Source of the DNA: Eubacterium sp.
GTDB taxonomy: Bacteria; Bacillota; Clostridia; Oscillospirales; Acutalibacteraceae
Assembly (NCBI GenBank): GCA_029052085.1
Contig: JAIDJS010000010.1
Span: forward strand, 1-7,309
DNA length: 7,309 nucleotides
Reading direction: 5' to 3'
Part shown: one piece after another, positions 1 through 6,475 of the stretch
How positions within the stretch are numbered: the first letter of the stretch is position 1
How the letters are laid out: the number at the start of each line of letters is the position of its first letter
Notes under the pieces: model-generated
Databases searched by the model: none
What the model was told of the DNA's origin: nothing
The model's input: the letters and a program-made list of their open reading frames with translations, nothing else
Program-made: the position numbers and the translations under genes

Positions 1-391
1 CTGTTGCAATAAAGCATTCATCGCCATTGCTTCGGCAGCTTTCGGCAAGCGTACCGAGAATATCATCCGCTTCCCAGCCTTCACATTCAATCGTTTTATA
101 TCCGAGAGAATGAAGCAGATTTTTTAAAACAGGCATCTGCTGCCTTAATTCATCAGGCATACCATGGCGCCCTGCTTTGTACGCATCATACATTTTATGG
201 CGAAAGGTAGGCACATGAACATCAAACGCAACCGCAACCGCATCCGGATTGCACAAATCCTGATTTTTAAGAAGAATATTAAGAAAGCCGTAAATCGCAT
301 TTGTATAATATCCGCTTTTTGTTGTCAGAAGCTTTATTCCGTAAAAAGCCCGGTTTACAATGCTGTTTCCGTCTATAACCAGTAATCTCAT
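1..391 (-). CDS. polA: DNA polymerase I, N-terminal 5'-3' exonuclease domain (partial, runs off left edge)
   Basis: Translating the minus strand from the ATG at 391 gives 130 uninterrupted codons with no stop before the window edge. They match the start of bacterial Pol I, the repair and Okazaki-fragment polymerase whose N-terminal domain is a flap/5' nuclease. Seen directly: MRLLVIDGNS at the N-terminus with metal ligand D7; FD at 56-57; the helical arch/DNA-binding pattern RHKMYDAYKAGR at 64-75; and the acidic cluster EADD at 107-110. All are hallmarks of the family (compare Taq FRHEAYGGYKAGR and YEADD). Full-length Pol I is usually about 850-900 residues, so only the first seventh is here. 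Whether the polymerase and proofreading domains are intact cannot be judged. The start is supported by AGAGG at 399-403, seven bases upstream. The gene is separated from the upstream M28 gene by a terminator and has its own promoter candidate. Confidence 0.95.
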   Translation of the reverse strand, partial: MRLLVIDGNSIVNRAFYGIKLLTTKSGYYTNAIYGFLNILLKNQDLCNPDAVAVAFDVHVPTFRHKMYDAYKAGRHGMPDELRQQMPVLKNLLHSLGYKTIECEGWEADDILGTLAESCRSNGDECFIAT

Positions 392-427
392 ATTTTAACC
401 TCTGAATATCAATATATAATTAAATAT

Positions 428-436
428 ATTGTACCA
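428..436 (-). promoter_or_regulatory. Candidate extended -10 promoter for polA
   Basis: On the minus strand the sequence TGGTACAAT fits an extended -10 element (TGn followed by TACAAT, 5 of 6 matches to TATAAT). The hexamer at the -35 distance, TTTTAT, is poor, which is tolerable with an extended -10. The site lies between the M28 terminator and the polA ribosome binding site, about 37 bases from the start codon. It is a sequence match only. Confidence 0.5.
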
Positions 437-460
437 TATTTATGCAGAAAATAAAATATA

Positions 461-499
461 AAAATAAAAAACAGCTCAATGGTTTTTCATTGAGCTGTT
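461..499 (-). terminator. Rho-independent terminator after the M28 peptidase gene
   Basis: The arms aacagctcaat (470-480) and attgagctgtt (489-499) are perfect complements, giving an 11-bp stem that G481-C488 extends to 12 bp around a six-base loop. Read on the minus strand the hairpin is followed by TTTTATTTT (469-461), a classic U-tract. It starts 22 bases past the M28 stop codon and insulates polA from upstream transcription. The downstream strand is also A-rich, so weak function in the other direction is possible, but no plus-strand gene exists here. Confidence 0.9.
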
Positions 500-521
500 A
501 TATAAAATCTTAATATACCTG

Positions 522-1802
522 TTAATCCTTATCGCCGATACCCTCTGCACCGTTTTTATCAAACATACAAAGAGCCTCAACCATTATTTCTATACCAACC
601 TCAATACATTCCGGACGAAGATTTTCGGGAGTATCAAGTCTTGTATGATAATATCTGGGCGGAGCAGGATCCATCGCTGCAAAGCCTGTTGCAGGAATAC
701 CGCGCTGGGTAAATGCCGCTGCATCCGAGCCACCGATATATATTGATTCATACTTAACATCAAAGCCGCAGTTTGCGCACGCATCGTGAACAAGCTCTTT
801 AACACCCTTATGGTGTTTAAGCGTTCCGGACAAATCTCTGTCATAAACAGCCATTGTTTCAAGATCACGGAAAGTATCAAGAGCCACAACAGCAGTCGGA
901 ATTTCTTTAAGTTCTTTCTCGTGAGCCTTTGCATAAGCCTTTGCACCGCGAAGACCTGCTTCCTCAGAGCCTGAGCAAATCATAACAACCTCTGTATTTT
1001 CAAAGCGAATGCCTGCCTCATCAAGAGCCTTGATTGCAGCCATACCTACATAACAGCCGGAAAGGTTATCCGATGCACCCGGAACAGACTTAGTCCAGCT
1101 CTGGAAGAAAAGGAACGCAAGCTCAAAAGGAATAAAAACGCATGAAACAACAAATAATGCAATAAACATAGGATGAAGCGCTTCAATTTTGCCTGCCGCA
1201 ACAACACCGCCGTGTGTTGCACCGACAATTATGCCGACAACAGCGATTGCTGTTTGAACAACAAGACCCACAACAGCAGGAATTTCAACAAACAGCTTTG
1301 CCTGAAGACCGCCGATAAGATAATTAAGTGTCCATTCAAACTGAGAATCCGAATGACCAATCATAACAATACGCTTCTTAACCTCGCCCGTCGGCTTTCT
1401 TGTTGCAATCATATTATGCGATGTCTGCTTCGGGAAAAGAAAATCATCAAACTGCTTATACATAAGAAATTCAAAAACAAGCGGAATAAATGCAAGCACA
1501 CAAAGCACAAGCGCCCAAATCGGGCTTACAAACCAATTTACAAAAACACTTGCAACACCGCAGGCAACCGTAAACGGAATAAAGCCCATAAAGCCCTGGC
1601 GATGAAGTGTAAATTCTTCAATTTTAGTTTCTTCACAGTAGTTTTTCATATCCTTTTCAAACCACTGCTGTGCACGATGCTCTTCCGGCGAACCCGGCTT
1701 ACGGGGACCAATCTTATTACAAACCTTTGTAATGCCCTTAACCGCGTACTCCGTTTGACGCTTAATGTCAAATTTTTCGCTGTACTCTTTTGCTATTTTC
1801 AT
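522..1802 (-). CDS. Membrane-embedded M28-family zinc aminopeptidase
   Basis: A 426-residue protein with the M28 (aminopeptidase Y/S-like) di-zinc site in order: HSD (H150, D152), the bridging aspartate in GASDNLSG (D245), the catalytic and ligand glutamates in GSEEAG (E280, E281), D309 in VALD, and the last histidine in YYHTRLDT (H386). The fold is interrupted by four hydrophobic segments, roughly 71-90, 94-114, 172-195 and 211-233, so the His/Asp ligand loop sits between helices 2 and 3 and the rest of the site follows helix 4. No signal peptide is visible. The even helix count and the basic residues at 135-144 put the active site on the cytoplasmic side (inference). It may trim peptides at the membrane; the substrate is unknown. 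The start is supported by GAGGAG at 1811-1816, eight bases upstream. A dedicated promoter precedes the gene and a strong terminator follows it. The family call is firm; the physiological role is not known. Confidence 0.87.
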   Translation of the reverse strand: MKIAKEYSEKFDIKRQTEYAVKGITKVCNKIGPRKPGSPEEHRAQQWFEKDMKNYCEETKIEEFTLHRQGFMGFIPFTVACGVASVFVNWFVSPIWALVLCVLAFIPLVFEFLMYKQFDDFLFPKQTSHNMIATRKPTGEVKKRIVMIGHSDSQFEWTLNYLIGGLQAKLFVEIPAVVGLVVQTAIAVVGIIVGATHGGVVAAGKIEALHPMFIALFVVSCVFIPFELAFLFFQSWTKSVPGASDNLSGCYVGMAAIKALDEAGIRFENTEVVMICSGSEEAGLRGAKAYAKAHEKELKEIPTAVVALDTFRDLETMAVYDRDLSGTLKHHKGVKELVHDACANCGFDVKYESIYIGGSDAAAFTQRGIPATGFAAMDPAPPRYYHTRLDTPENLRPECIEVGIEIMVEALCMFDKNGAEGIGDKD

Positions 1803-1836
1803 AAGCGTTTCTCCTCAAAAATTAAAATTACAGTTT

Positions 1837-1865
1837 ATTCTATCACATTTGAATAATATTTACAA
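1837..1865 (-). promoter_or_regulatory. Sigma-A-type promoter for the M28 gene
   Basis: On the minus strand, TTGTAA (1865-1860) is followed after exactly 17 bases by TAGAAT (1842-1837), preceded by TGA so that it forms an extended -10 (TGATAGAAT). The predicted transcript start is near 1830, giving a short leader that contains the GAGGAG ribosome binding site. It lies in the 89-base gap after the DUF1015 gene. No convincing terminator is seen in that gap (only an all-A/T 7-bp hairpin with no U-tract), so readthrough from the coaX operon may also contribute. Confidence 0.65.
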
Positions 1866-1891
1866 GAAAATATTTACAAATGCACAAATTT

Positions 1892-3130
1892 TTATGACAA
1901 ATGATGAACAAAAAGCCCTGAAAGCAGCTTAGGCTCAAACCAGGTTGATTTCGGAGGCATTATTTTTCCGGCATCGGCAATAGCAATTAAATCATCCGTT
2001 GTAGTAGGATACATGGAAAAAGCAAGCTTCATATCTGTTTTCGCCCGTCTTTCAAGCTCGCCAAGCCCTCTGATACCGCCTACAAAATCAATCCGACTGT
2101 CCTGTTTCGGGTCTTTAATCCCAAGAATAGGAGCTAAAAGACTTTCCTGCAGAATGGAAACATCAAGCCTTGCAACAGGATCATTTTCGTTAATTACAGA
2201 TTTTTTTGCTTTTAAGGAATACCATTCCCTTTCAAGATACATTCCAAAGGTGTGTCTTTCGGTTGGATGGAATGGTTCGGCTTCCTTTTTAATTTCAAAA
2301 TTTTCAAAAACACGGCTTAAAAATTCATCGGCGGATAAACCGTTTAAATCCTTGATAACCCTGTTATAATCCATAATTTCAAGCTCATTATCAGGAAAAG
2401 CAACTGCAAGAAAATAATTGAATTCCTCATTACCTGTATAGTTCGGATTTTCCTCTCTTCTCATCTGTCCAACCTTAACTGCCGAAGCACAGCGATGATG
2501 CCCATCCGCAATATAAAGATATTTTACATCCTTAAAAAGAGAGGACAAGCGGTTTATGATTTCCGTATCATCAACAACCCAAACTGTCTGAAGTACATCA
2601 TCCGCCTCAAAGTTATAAACCGGCTCTTTTTCATTCATCCAAAGTGAAATTGTCATATTGATTGCCGTATTTTTTCTGTAGGTCAGAAAGATGGGGCCTG
2701 TATTTGCATCTGTTACATTAACATGGTTAATACGGTCCTGTTCCTTTTTTGCCAGCGTTTTTTCGTGCTTTTTTATAACATTGTTTATATAATCATCAAT
2801 TGAAGCACAACCGACAAGACCAACCTGTGCCCTGCCATTCATAATCTGCCTGTATATATAAAAGCACGGCGTTTCATCCTGTATCATAGCGCCTGTGTTT
2901 TCAAGAGCAAGCAGATTTTCCTTTGCCTTTTCATAAATTTCTCCGCTGTACTTATCTGCACCGACAGGGAAATCTATTTCCGCCCTGTCAACATGAAGAA
3001 AGGAAAGCGAATTTCCCTTTGCCATCTCCCTTGCTTCCTCACTGCTCATAACATCATAAGGCAAAGCCGGAATTAAGGATTGATTTCTTTCGGCAGGGCG
3101 GTATGCCCTGAAAGATTTAAAAACTGCCAT
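1892..3130 (-). CDS. DUF1015 family protein (COG4198-like)
   Basis: A 412-residue soluble protein with no signal peptide or membrane helix. It has the conserved landmarks of the DUF1015 family: the N-terminal SFRAYRP and PYDV (24-27), KKHEKT (120-125), the invariant-looking IADGHHR (207-213), and the C-terminal MPPKSTWFEPKL (391-402). Its length is usual for the family. The biochemical function is not established. The ADGHHR motif resembles the short DGHxR/GxxR nucleotide-binding motif of ParB-like proteins, including SerK-type serine kinases, so a small-molecule kinase or nucleotide-binding role is a reasonable but unproven guess. The ATG lies two bases after the coaX stop, and its AAAGG ribosome binding site (3140-3144) sits inside the last codons of coaX. 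The two genes are therefore almost certainly co-transcribed and translationally coupled. The family assignment is confident and the function is open. Confidence 0.9.
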   Translation of the reverse strand: MAVFKSFRAYRPAERNQSLIPALPYDVMSSEEAREMAKGNSLSFLHVDRAEIDFPVGADKYSGEIYEKAKENLLALENTGAMIQDETPCFYIYRQIMNGRAQVGLVGCASIDDYINNVIKKHEKTLAKKEQDRINHVNVTDANTGPIFLTYRKNTAINMTISLWMNEKEPVYNFEADDVLQTVWVVDDTEIINRLSSLFKDVKYLYIADGHHRCASAVKVGQMRREENPNYTGNEEFNYFLAVAFPDNELEIMDYNRVIKDLNGLSADEFLSRVFENFEIKKEAEPFHPTERHTFGMYLEREWYSLKAKKSVINENDPVARLDVSILQESLLAPILGIKDPKQDSRIDFVGGIRGLGELERRAKTDMKLAFSMYPTTTDDLIAIADAGKIMPPKSTWFEPKLLSGLFVHHLS

Positions 3131-3132
3131 AA

Positions 3133-3897
3133 TTAATTACCTTTGTTTTTCTCATAAATTATTCTTAAGCCGTCAATAAGCAAATCATCATCAACAATAA
3201 CTTCCAGATTCGATGCCTTGGCTATTGCCTTTCCGAGTCCGCCGGTTACAACAACGGTTGCCTTTTCGCCAAGCTCCTTTTCAAACCTTGCAACAAGTCC
3301 TTCAAGCATAGCGGCCGTGCCGATAACAGAACCGCATTTCATCGCATCAATCGTATTTCTTCCTATTATTTTAGACGGAGCAGAAATATCAATCTGAGGA
3401 AGCTGGGCCGTTCCGCTTGAAAGAGAATTGATAGCTGTTTTAACACCGCACATAATTGCGCCTCCGATATGAGCGCCCGATTTATCAATGACGGAAGCCG
3501 TTGTGGCTGTTCCGAAATCAAAAACAATTGCCGGAAGCGGATATTTATTGATAACCGCAACATCCCCGACAACGATATCCGCACCCATTTCAGCAGGATT
3601 ATCCAGCTTAATGTTTAATCCTGTTTTTATTCCCGGACCGACAACAACAGCATCCACTGCGCAAACAAGCTTAACGCTTTTCAACAATGTTCTTACAAGA
3701 GCAGGAACAACACTTGAAATAATTGCGCCGTCAATATCCGTAACCCCGTTAACCTCAAGAAAGGTTTTCAGCTTCATTGAATATTCAATCTCCGTTTCAT
3801 TCACATTCGTTGAAAGCCTGCCGGAGCAAATCATTTTTTTATCATCCAAAACACCTAAAACAATATTTGTATTTCCGACATCAACAGCAAGTAGCAT
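3133..3897 (-). CDS. coaX: Type III pantothenate kinase
   Basis: CoaX phosphorylates pantothenate (vitamin B5) to 4'-phosphopantothenate, the first step of coenzyme A synthesis, in the cytoplasm as an ASKHA-fold dimer. The 254 residues fit the usual length. Motifs seen in order: DVGNTN (6-11, phosphate-binding loop); NPAEMGAD (100-107), carrying the catalytic aspartate; DFGTATT (127-133); GGAIMCG (145-151), where many relatives have GGxIxPG; IGRNTIDAMKCG (178-189); and VVTGGLG (216-222). The residue after GAD is isoleucine, where the best-studied members have arginine. I believe this varies among clostridial members, so I do not read it as loss of function. The start is supported by AAGGAG (3906-3911) with an eight-base spacer. 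It is the first gene of a transcript with the DUF1015 gene, driven by a strong promoter immediately upstream. Confidence 0.97.
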   Translation of the reverse strand: MLLAVDVGNTNIVLGVLDDKKMICSGRLSTNVNETEIEYSMKLKTFLEVNGVTDIDGAIISSVVPALVRTLLKSVKLVCAVDAVVVGPGIKTGLNIKLDNPAEMGADIVVGDVAVINKYPLPAIVFDFGTATTASVIDKSGAHIGGAIMCGVKTAINSLSSGTAQLPQIDISAPSKIIGRNTIDAMKCGSVIGTAAMLEGLVARFEKELGEKATVVVTGGLGKAIAKASNLEVIVDDDLLIDGLRIIYEKNKGN

Positions 3898-3930
3898 AGT
3901 AAACTCTCCTTATTTGTAAAATTCGGATAT

Positions 3931-3959
3931 ATTATATTATATTTTTCACAAATTGTAAA
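3931..3959 (-). promoter_or_regulatory. Strong sigma-A promoter for coaX-DUF1015
   Basis: On the minus strand, TTTACA (3959-3954) and a perfect TATAAT (3936-3931) are separated by exactly 17 bases, with an A-rich spacer. The transcript would start near 3924 and carry a leader of about 27 bases with the AAGGAG site. The -35 box overlaps the last bases of the U-tract of the upstream phage-operon terminator, so the two signals are fused back to back. Confidence 0.8.
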
Positions 3960-3983
3960 TAAAAAGGAGGGCATAAGCCCTCC
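3957..3983 (-). terminator. Rho-independent terminator ending the phage tail operon
   Basis: The arms ggagggc (3966-3972) and gccctcc (3977-3983) form a perfect 7-bp GC-rich stem around the four-base loop ataa. A G-T wobble and two A-T pairs can extend it to 10 bp. On the minus strand it is followed by TTTTTATTT (3965-3957). It starts 20 bases after the fiber stop codon, so nothing else is carried on this transcript downstream. Confidence 0.92.
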
Positions 3984-4003
3984 CTTGATATCGGATAAAC
4001 AGA

Positions 4004-4483
4004 TTATCTGAATAATATATAGCAATACAGACCGCCGTTTCGGTTGTATTCGGTTGTTTCACTCGTTTCGGCTATTGTGCCTGTAGCACCAAGTACAATG
4101 TTTTTTCCCGAAAGGCTTACGCCTGTGCTGCCTGCTCGTTTTGTTGCAAAAGCAAAACGGTTTCTGTGAAGCTTACCCGAAAAATCAGTTACACCCGGAG
4201 GTGAATTTCCTGCAAAAACAATAGCAAAGCTCGGATCAAAACTGCATTCGGTTTCTATCGTTCTTGCCGCGTTACTGCCGTTTCCGTAATAAAAGCCAAC
4301 AAAATGCGGCTCATTCCATGCGGAACGCTCTGCCTGTGAAATATGCTTTGACATATCATTTGTATGCACCTTCACAGCATTGTCTATCATTTCATTGTCG
4401 TAATTAAAATCCTCTCTTTTAGGAATATCCGTGCTTATCCATTTATTAAGAGATAAAAAATCTGTTTTCTGTGCTGAACCCAT
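4004..4483 (-). CDS. Short phage tail fiber / tail-tip adhesin
   Basis: A 159-residue protein at the distal end of the baseplate operon, where Mu and PBSX-like phages encode tail fibers. The N-terminal part (about 8-36, including PKREDFNYDN at 21-30) resembles the baseplate-attachment region found in many Firmicutes prophage fibers. A linker with H40, H47 and QAERSAWN (50-57) follows, also a common fiber signature. The remainder is beta-rich, beginning VGFYYGNGS at 62-70, and is probably a small trimeric receptor-binding or tip domain. I recognise the pattern, not a named homologue. The start chosen is the second of two tandem ATGs, giving AGGAG at 4489-4493 a five-base spacer; the first ATG at 4486 leaves only two bases. 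The in-frame TTG at 4498 lies upstream of the ribosome binding site and is unlikely. The product is unusually short for a fiber and is the last gene before the terminator. Confidence 0.72.
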   Translation of the reverse strand: MGSAQKTDFLSLNKWISTDIPKREDFNYDNEMIDNAVKVHTNDMSKHISQAERSAWNEPHFVGFYYGNGSNAARTIETECSFDPSFAIVFAGNSPPGVTDFSGKLHRNRFAFATKRAGSTGVSLSGKNIVLGATGTIAETSETTEYNRNGGLYCYILFR

Positions 4484-4488
4484 CATTG

Positions 4489-4495
4489 CTCCTTT
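4489..4495 (-). promoter_or_regulatory. Ribosome binding site deciding the fiber start
   Basis: AAAGGAG on the minus strand sits just upstream of ATGATG. Its position excludes the earlier in-frame TTG at 4498 and favours the ATG ending at 4483. It lies in the only real gap in the tail operon (4484-4544), which otherwise shows no promoter or hairpin. Confidence 0.75.
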
Positions 4496-4544
4496 CAATT
4501 ATTAATATTCTAAAAAACGGTTTATATCCTTCCGCTTGGTTTCG

Positions 4545-5099
4545 CTAAGATATATTATCAAGCGTTATAAACGGAATGCTTCTGCTATCCGTTTCATACC
4601 ATCGAAATGCTGCCTCTTCCCACTGGGAACACGTATATCCGCTTTTGTTACAAACAACAACCGTACAAGGATTATACGCCGTTATCAGCTTTGAATACTC
4701 ATCAAAACGGGGGCGGTATAAATTACCTTTATACAAAAAAATCATAGTGTTTCCGCTGATTGTATAAGAAGAATCTTTGCCTAAAGTTTTAATAATACTG
4801 TCAAAATAGGATTTAGTATATAAGCCCCTTCTGTCTGACACCGCAGATATAATCATTTCCCGTGATTGGGCATCATCTGAAGCAGGTCTTTCCCCAATCA
4901 TACTCAAAAACATGGAAAGCCCCAAGCCTTCGGCTGTGCTTATAAAAATATTCTTTAATACTTCAGACATTTTCGCTTCGGCAAGATCTATGGCTGCCGC
5001 ATATGCCTTCATTTCTGCTTTTGTAAAGGAACCGTCCGAAACGGAAAAACCAAGCTTTTTCATAAGTTTTTCAAGACGGAGATATATTTCACTATTCAT
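4545..5099 (-). CDS. Phage baseplate wedge protein, Mu gp48/YmfQ/XkdU-like (DUF2313)
   Basis: A 184-residue protein directly downstream of baseplate J, the place of gp48 in Mu, YmfQ in e14 and XkdU in PBSX. Its length is right for that family. The layout also fits: an N-terminal helical half with EIYLRLEKLMKKLGF (4-18) and a region of family-like spacing, TAEGLGLSMFLSMIGERP (55-72), then a C-terminal beta-like part ending PCTVVVCNKSGYTCSQWEEA (144-163). The similarity is remote and the call leans on context. In Mu-like tails this protein joins the baseplate J wedge and helps carry the fibers. The start is the ATG at 5099, preceded by GGAGG (5109-5113) with a nine-base spacer. It overlaps the upstream gene by eight bases, suggesting translational coupling. 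Extending to the in-frame start at 5264 would add 55 residues inside the baseplate J gene and is rejected. Confidence 0.8.
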   Translation of the reverse strand: MNSEIYLRLEKLMKKLGFSVSDGSFTKAEMKAYAAAIDLAEAKMSEVLKNIFISTAEGLGLSMFLSMIGERPASDDAQSREMIISAVSDRRGLYTKSYFDSIIKTLGKDSSYTISGNTMIFLYKGNLYRPRFDEYSKLITAYNPCTVVVCNKSGYTCSQWEEAAFRWYETDSRSIPFITLDNIS

Positions 5100-6162
5100 G
5101 AATATATACCTCCACATTATCAAGCCTAAGAAAGCTGTTGCTTCCGCAGGCAACTGCCTGAATACTGCCTGACCCAAGAAAAATATGAATATACTCAACA
5201 CCGTCAATTCCGCTGCAATAGGCTGCAATGGCAGATTCGCTGTAATTCTGCCCGATTTTTTCATTACTGCAGAATTTCTTGATTTTTTCTCTGATTTTAT
5301 CCTCTATTTCTGAAGACTTGTAACCGCTCAGGATTTTAGCCTCCGCCGTTATATCAAAAAGCTGTTCTGCAGCCGTTGAAAACACAAGTGTTACACCGCA
5401 AAGAACAGCAAAGCCAAGCATATCGGTTGCTTCATTTTTGAGAGCAGAACTGATTTTTCCACTCTTGGTTTTAAGACAGACATTCAGCCTGTAGTTTTCA
5501 GAAGGAAACACAACCGCATCCGTTACCTCATCTAAGGTAAGCAATGTTTCTCTGACCGCACCCGCACTTACTGCATTCTTTCTGCTTTTGTAAGAAGATA
5601 AAATTCTTTCCCTCAGTGCTTCATCACTTTCCATATCCCATCCGCCTGAAAAATCAGCACTGCCGACTGCCGATTCCAGATAAGCAGGCGGATTAACAGC
5701 TGTAAAAGCCGTTCCTGCCTTAATATTATATTCACTGCCGGTTTTTAAAGCAGTAACCGAAACAGCAATGGAAGAGGAGGCAGACGCAATGGTATATGCC
5801 CTATCTGACGCAAACTGGACAAACGGCTTGTCCGACACAGAAAAAACCGTTCCCTTCGGAATAGTTACCGGATTTCCGATACTGCTTTCCGTTCTTTTAA
5901 CAATAACAGCACCCTTTGCGTAAGAAGCTGTTTTTCTTGTAATACTTCTTAACGCAGCGTGCCTGTCTAAAAACGCACCGGTTGCAGTTTGAGGAAAGCT
6001 TTGCTTCAAAATATAATCACCATAGGCAGAAACAGAATAGATTTCTGAAGCAACAGCCTTAAACCTTGCCTCTATATCAGAAAGCTCCTTAACAGCCTCG
6101 CCCTTTTCATTTACAAACGCAGTCTTCATAGAATTCAATATTTCATCATAAGTTAAATTCAC
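5092..6162 (-). CDS. Baseplate J-like protein (Mu gp47/XkdT-like)
   Basis: A 356-residue baseplate wedge protein, the usual length for the gp47/XkdT group. In contractile tails it builds the outer baseplate ring that transmits fiber binding to sheath contraction. Visible landmarks: N-terminal LTYDEILNSMKTAF (3-16); TATGAFLDRHAALR (59-72), the family's G-x-x-LD-x-HA signature; IPKGTVF (101-107); and the strongly diagnostic GGWDMESDEALRERIL (173-188). The C-terminal third carries short beta segments around NVCLKT and VEYIHI, as in relatives. The start is a GTG at 6162. AGGTG at 6173-6177 lies ten bases upstream, and the N-terminus aligns in character with relatives. It overlaps the upstream gp46-like gene by 17 bases and the downstream gp48-like gene by 8. 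No damage is seen. Confidence 0.92.
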   Translation of the reverse strand: MNLTYDEILNSMKTAFVNEKGEAVKELSDIEARFKAVASEIYSVSAYGDYILKQSFPQTATGAFLDRHAALRSITRKTASYAKGAVIVKRTESSIGNPVTIPKGTVFSVSDKPFVQFASDRAYTIASASSSIAVSVTALKTGSEYNIKAGTAFTAVNPPAYLESAVGSADFSGGWDMESDEALRERILSSYKSRKNAVSAGAVRETLLTLDEVTDAVVFPSENYRLNVCLKTKSGKISSALKNEATDMLGFAVLCGVTLVFSTAAEQLFDITAEAKILSGYKSSEIEDKIREKIKKFCSNEKIGQNYSESAIAAYCSGIDGVEYIHIFLGSGSIQAVACGSNSFLRLDNVEVYIHE

Positions 6163-6475
6163 GTTTTATAAGCACCTGCCTTTCGAGGTTATTTACAATA
6201 ACCGTAAATTCAATAGTTTCATCATTTACTTTTACGGATTTAATATAAACGCCGTTTATGCAGGATAAAGCCCGGCTTGCCAATCCTGCAATATATTTCT
6301 CATCCATATTATCGGATAAAAAAATATGAGAGCCAAAATTCTTATCGGGATAAAACCGACCCCTTTCCGCCCTTATATTTAAGGCTGCATTCTGTAAAAG
6401 CTCATCAATATGTTCAATTTCCTTCAACGCTTTACCGTTTTTAACATAATCGCCGTTATAAATTTCAGGAGTCAA
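6146..6475 (-). CDS. Baseplate wedge/sheath-initiator protein, Mu gp46/gp25-like
   Basis: A 109-residue protein immediately upstream of baseplate J, the conserved position of gp46 (Mu), gpW/gp25 and XkdS. The core pattern is LLQNAALNIRAERGRFYPDKNFGSHI (starting at residue 26; key features ERG, the acidic Pro-Asp and FGS). A helix and two beta strands follow (SVKVNDETIEFTVIV), matching the LxxRGxxxxDxxxG layout of the gp46/gp25 group. Proteins of this family bridge the inner baseplate and the first sheath ring. No ATG is available. The start is TTG at either 6481 or 6475. AAGGAG (6485-6490) gives a three-base spacer to the first and nine to the second, so 6475 is preferred. The choice changes only two residues. 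It overlaps the spike gene by 11 bases. Confidence 0.8.
   Translation of the reverse strand: MTPEIYNGDYVKNGKALKEIEHIDELLQNAALNIRAERGRFYPDKNFGSHIFLSDNMDEKYIAGLASRALSCINGVYIKSVKVNDETIEFTVIVNNLERQVLIKREFNL

Noticed and set aside
105..110. Riboswitch or structured leader anywhere in the window
   Set aside because: The leaders before polA, M28 and coaX are short (under about 80 bases), very AT-rich and without conserved aptamer-like structure. None was found.
164..385. Small plus-strand open frame opposite the polA start
   Set aside because: The minus strand here encodes the unmistakable 5' nuclease domain of Pol I. The plus frame is a basic, featureless shadow.
1173..1856. Long open frame of 227 codons on the plus strand opposite the M28 gene
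   Set aside because: It is antisense to a gene with complete catalytic motifs, its product is a low-complexity Lys/Asn/Cys/Thr-rich sequence, and no ribosome binding site or domain is apparent.
1851..1880. Possible terminator after the DUF1015 gene (AATATTT/AAATATT arms)
   Set aside because: The stem is seven A/T pairs with no U-tract, and it overlaps the M28 promoter; too weak to call.
3488..3919. Plus-strand open frame of 143 codons over coaX
   Set aside because: It mirrors coaX in antisense and gives a Ser/Thr/Ile-rich sequence with no recognisable motif. The coaX motifs on the other strand explain the region.
4451..4547. Possible TAG readthrough or stop-codon recoding after the gp48-like gene, since the frame stays open for about 30 codons beyond TAG
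   Set aside because: The other TAG codons end genes exactly at overlaps with properly started neighbours, so TAG behaves as a normal stop. The extension overlaps the fiber start and shows no conserved-looking sequence.
5100..5264. N-terminal extension of the gp48-like gene
   Set aside because: These 55 codons lie wholly inside the baseplate J gene, and a GGAGG site with a nine-base spacer marks the ATG at 5099.
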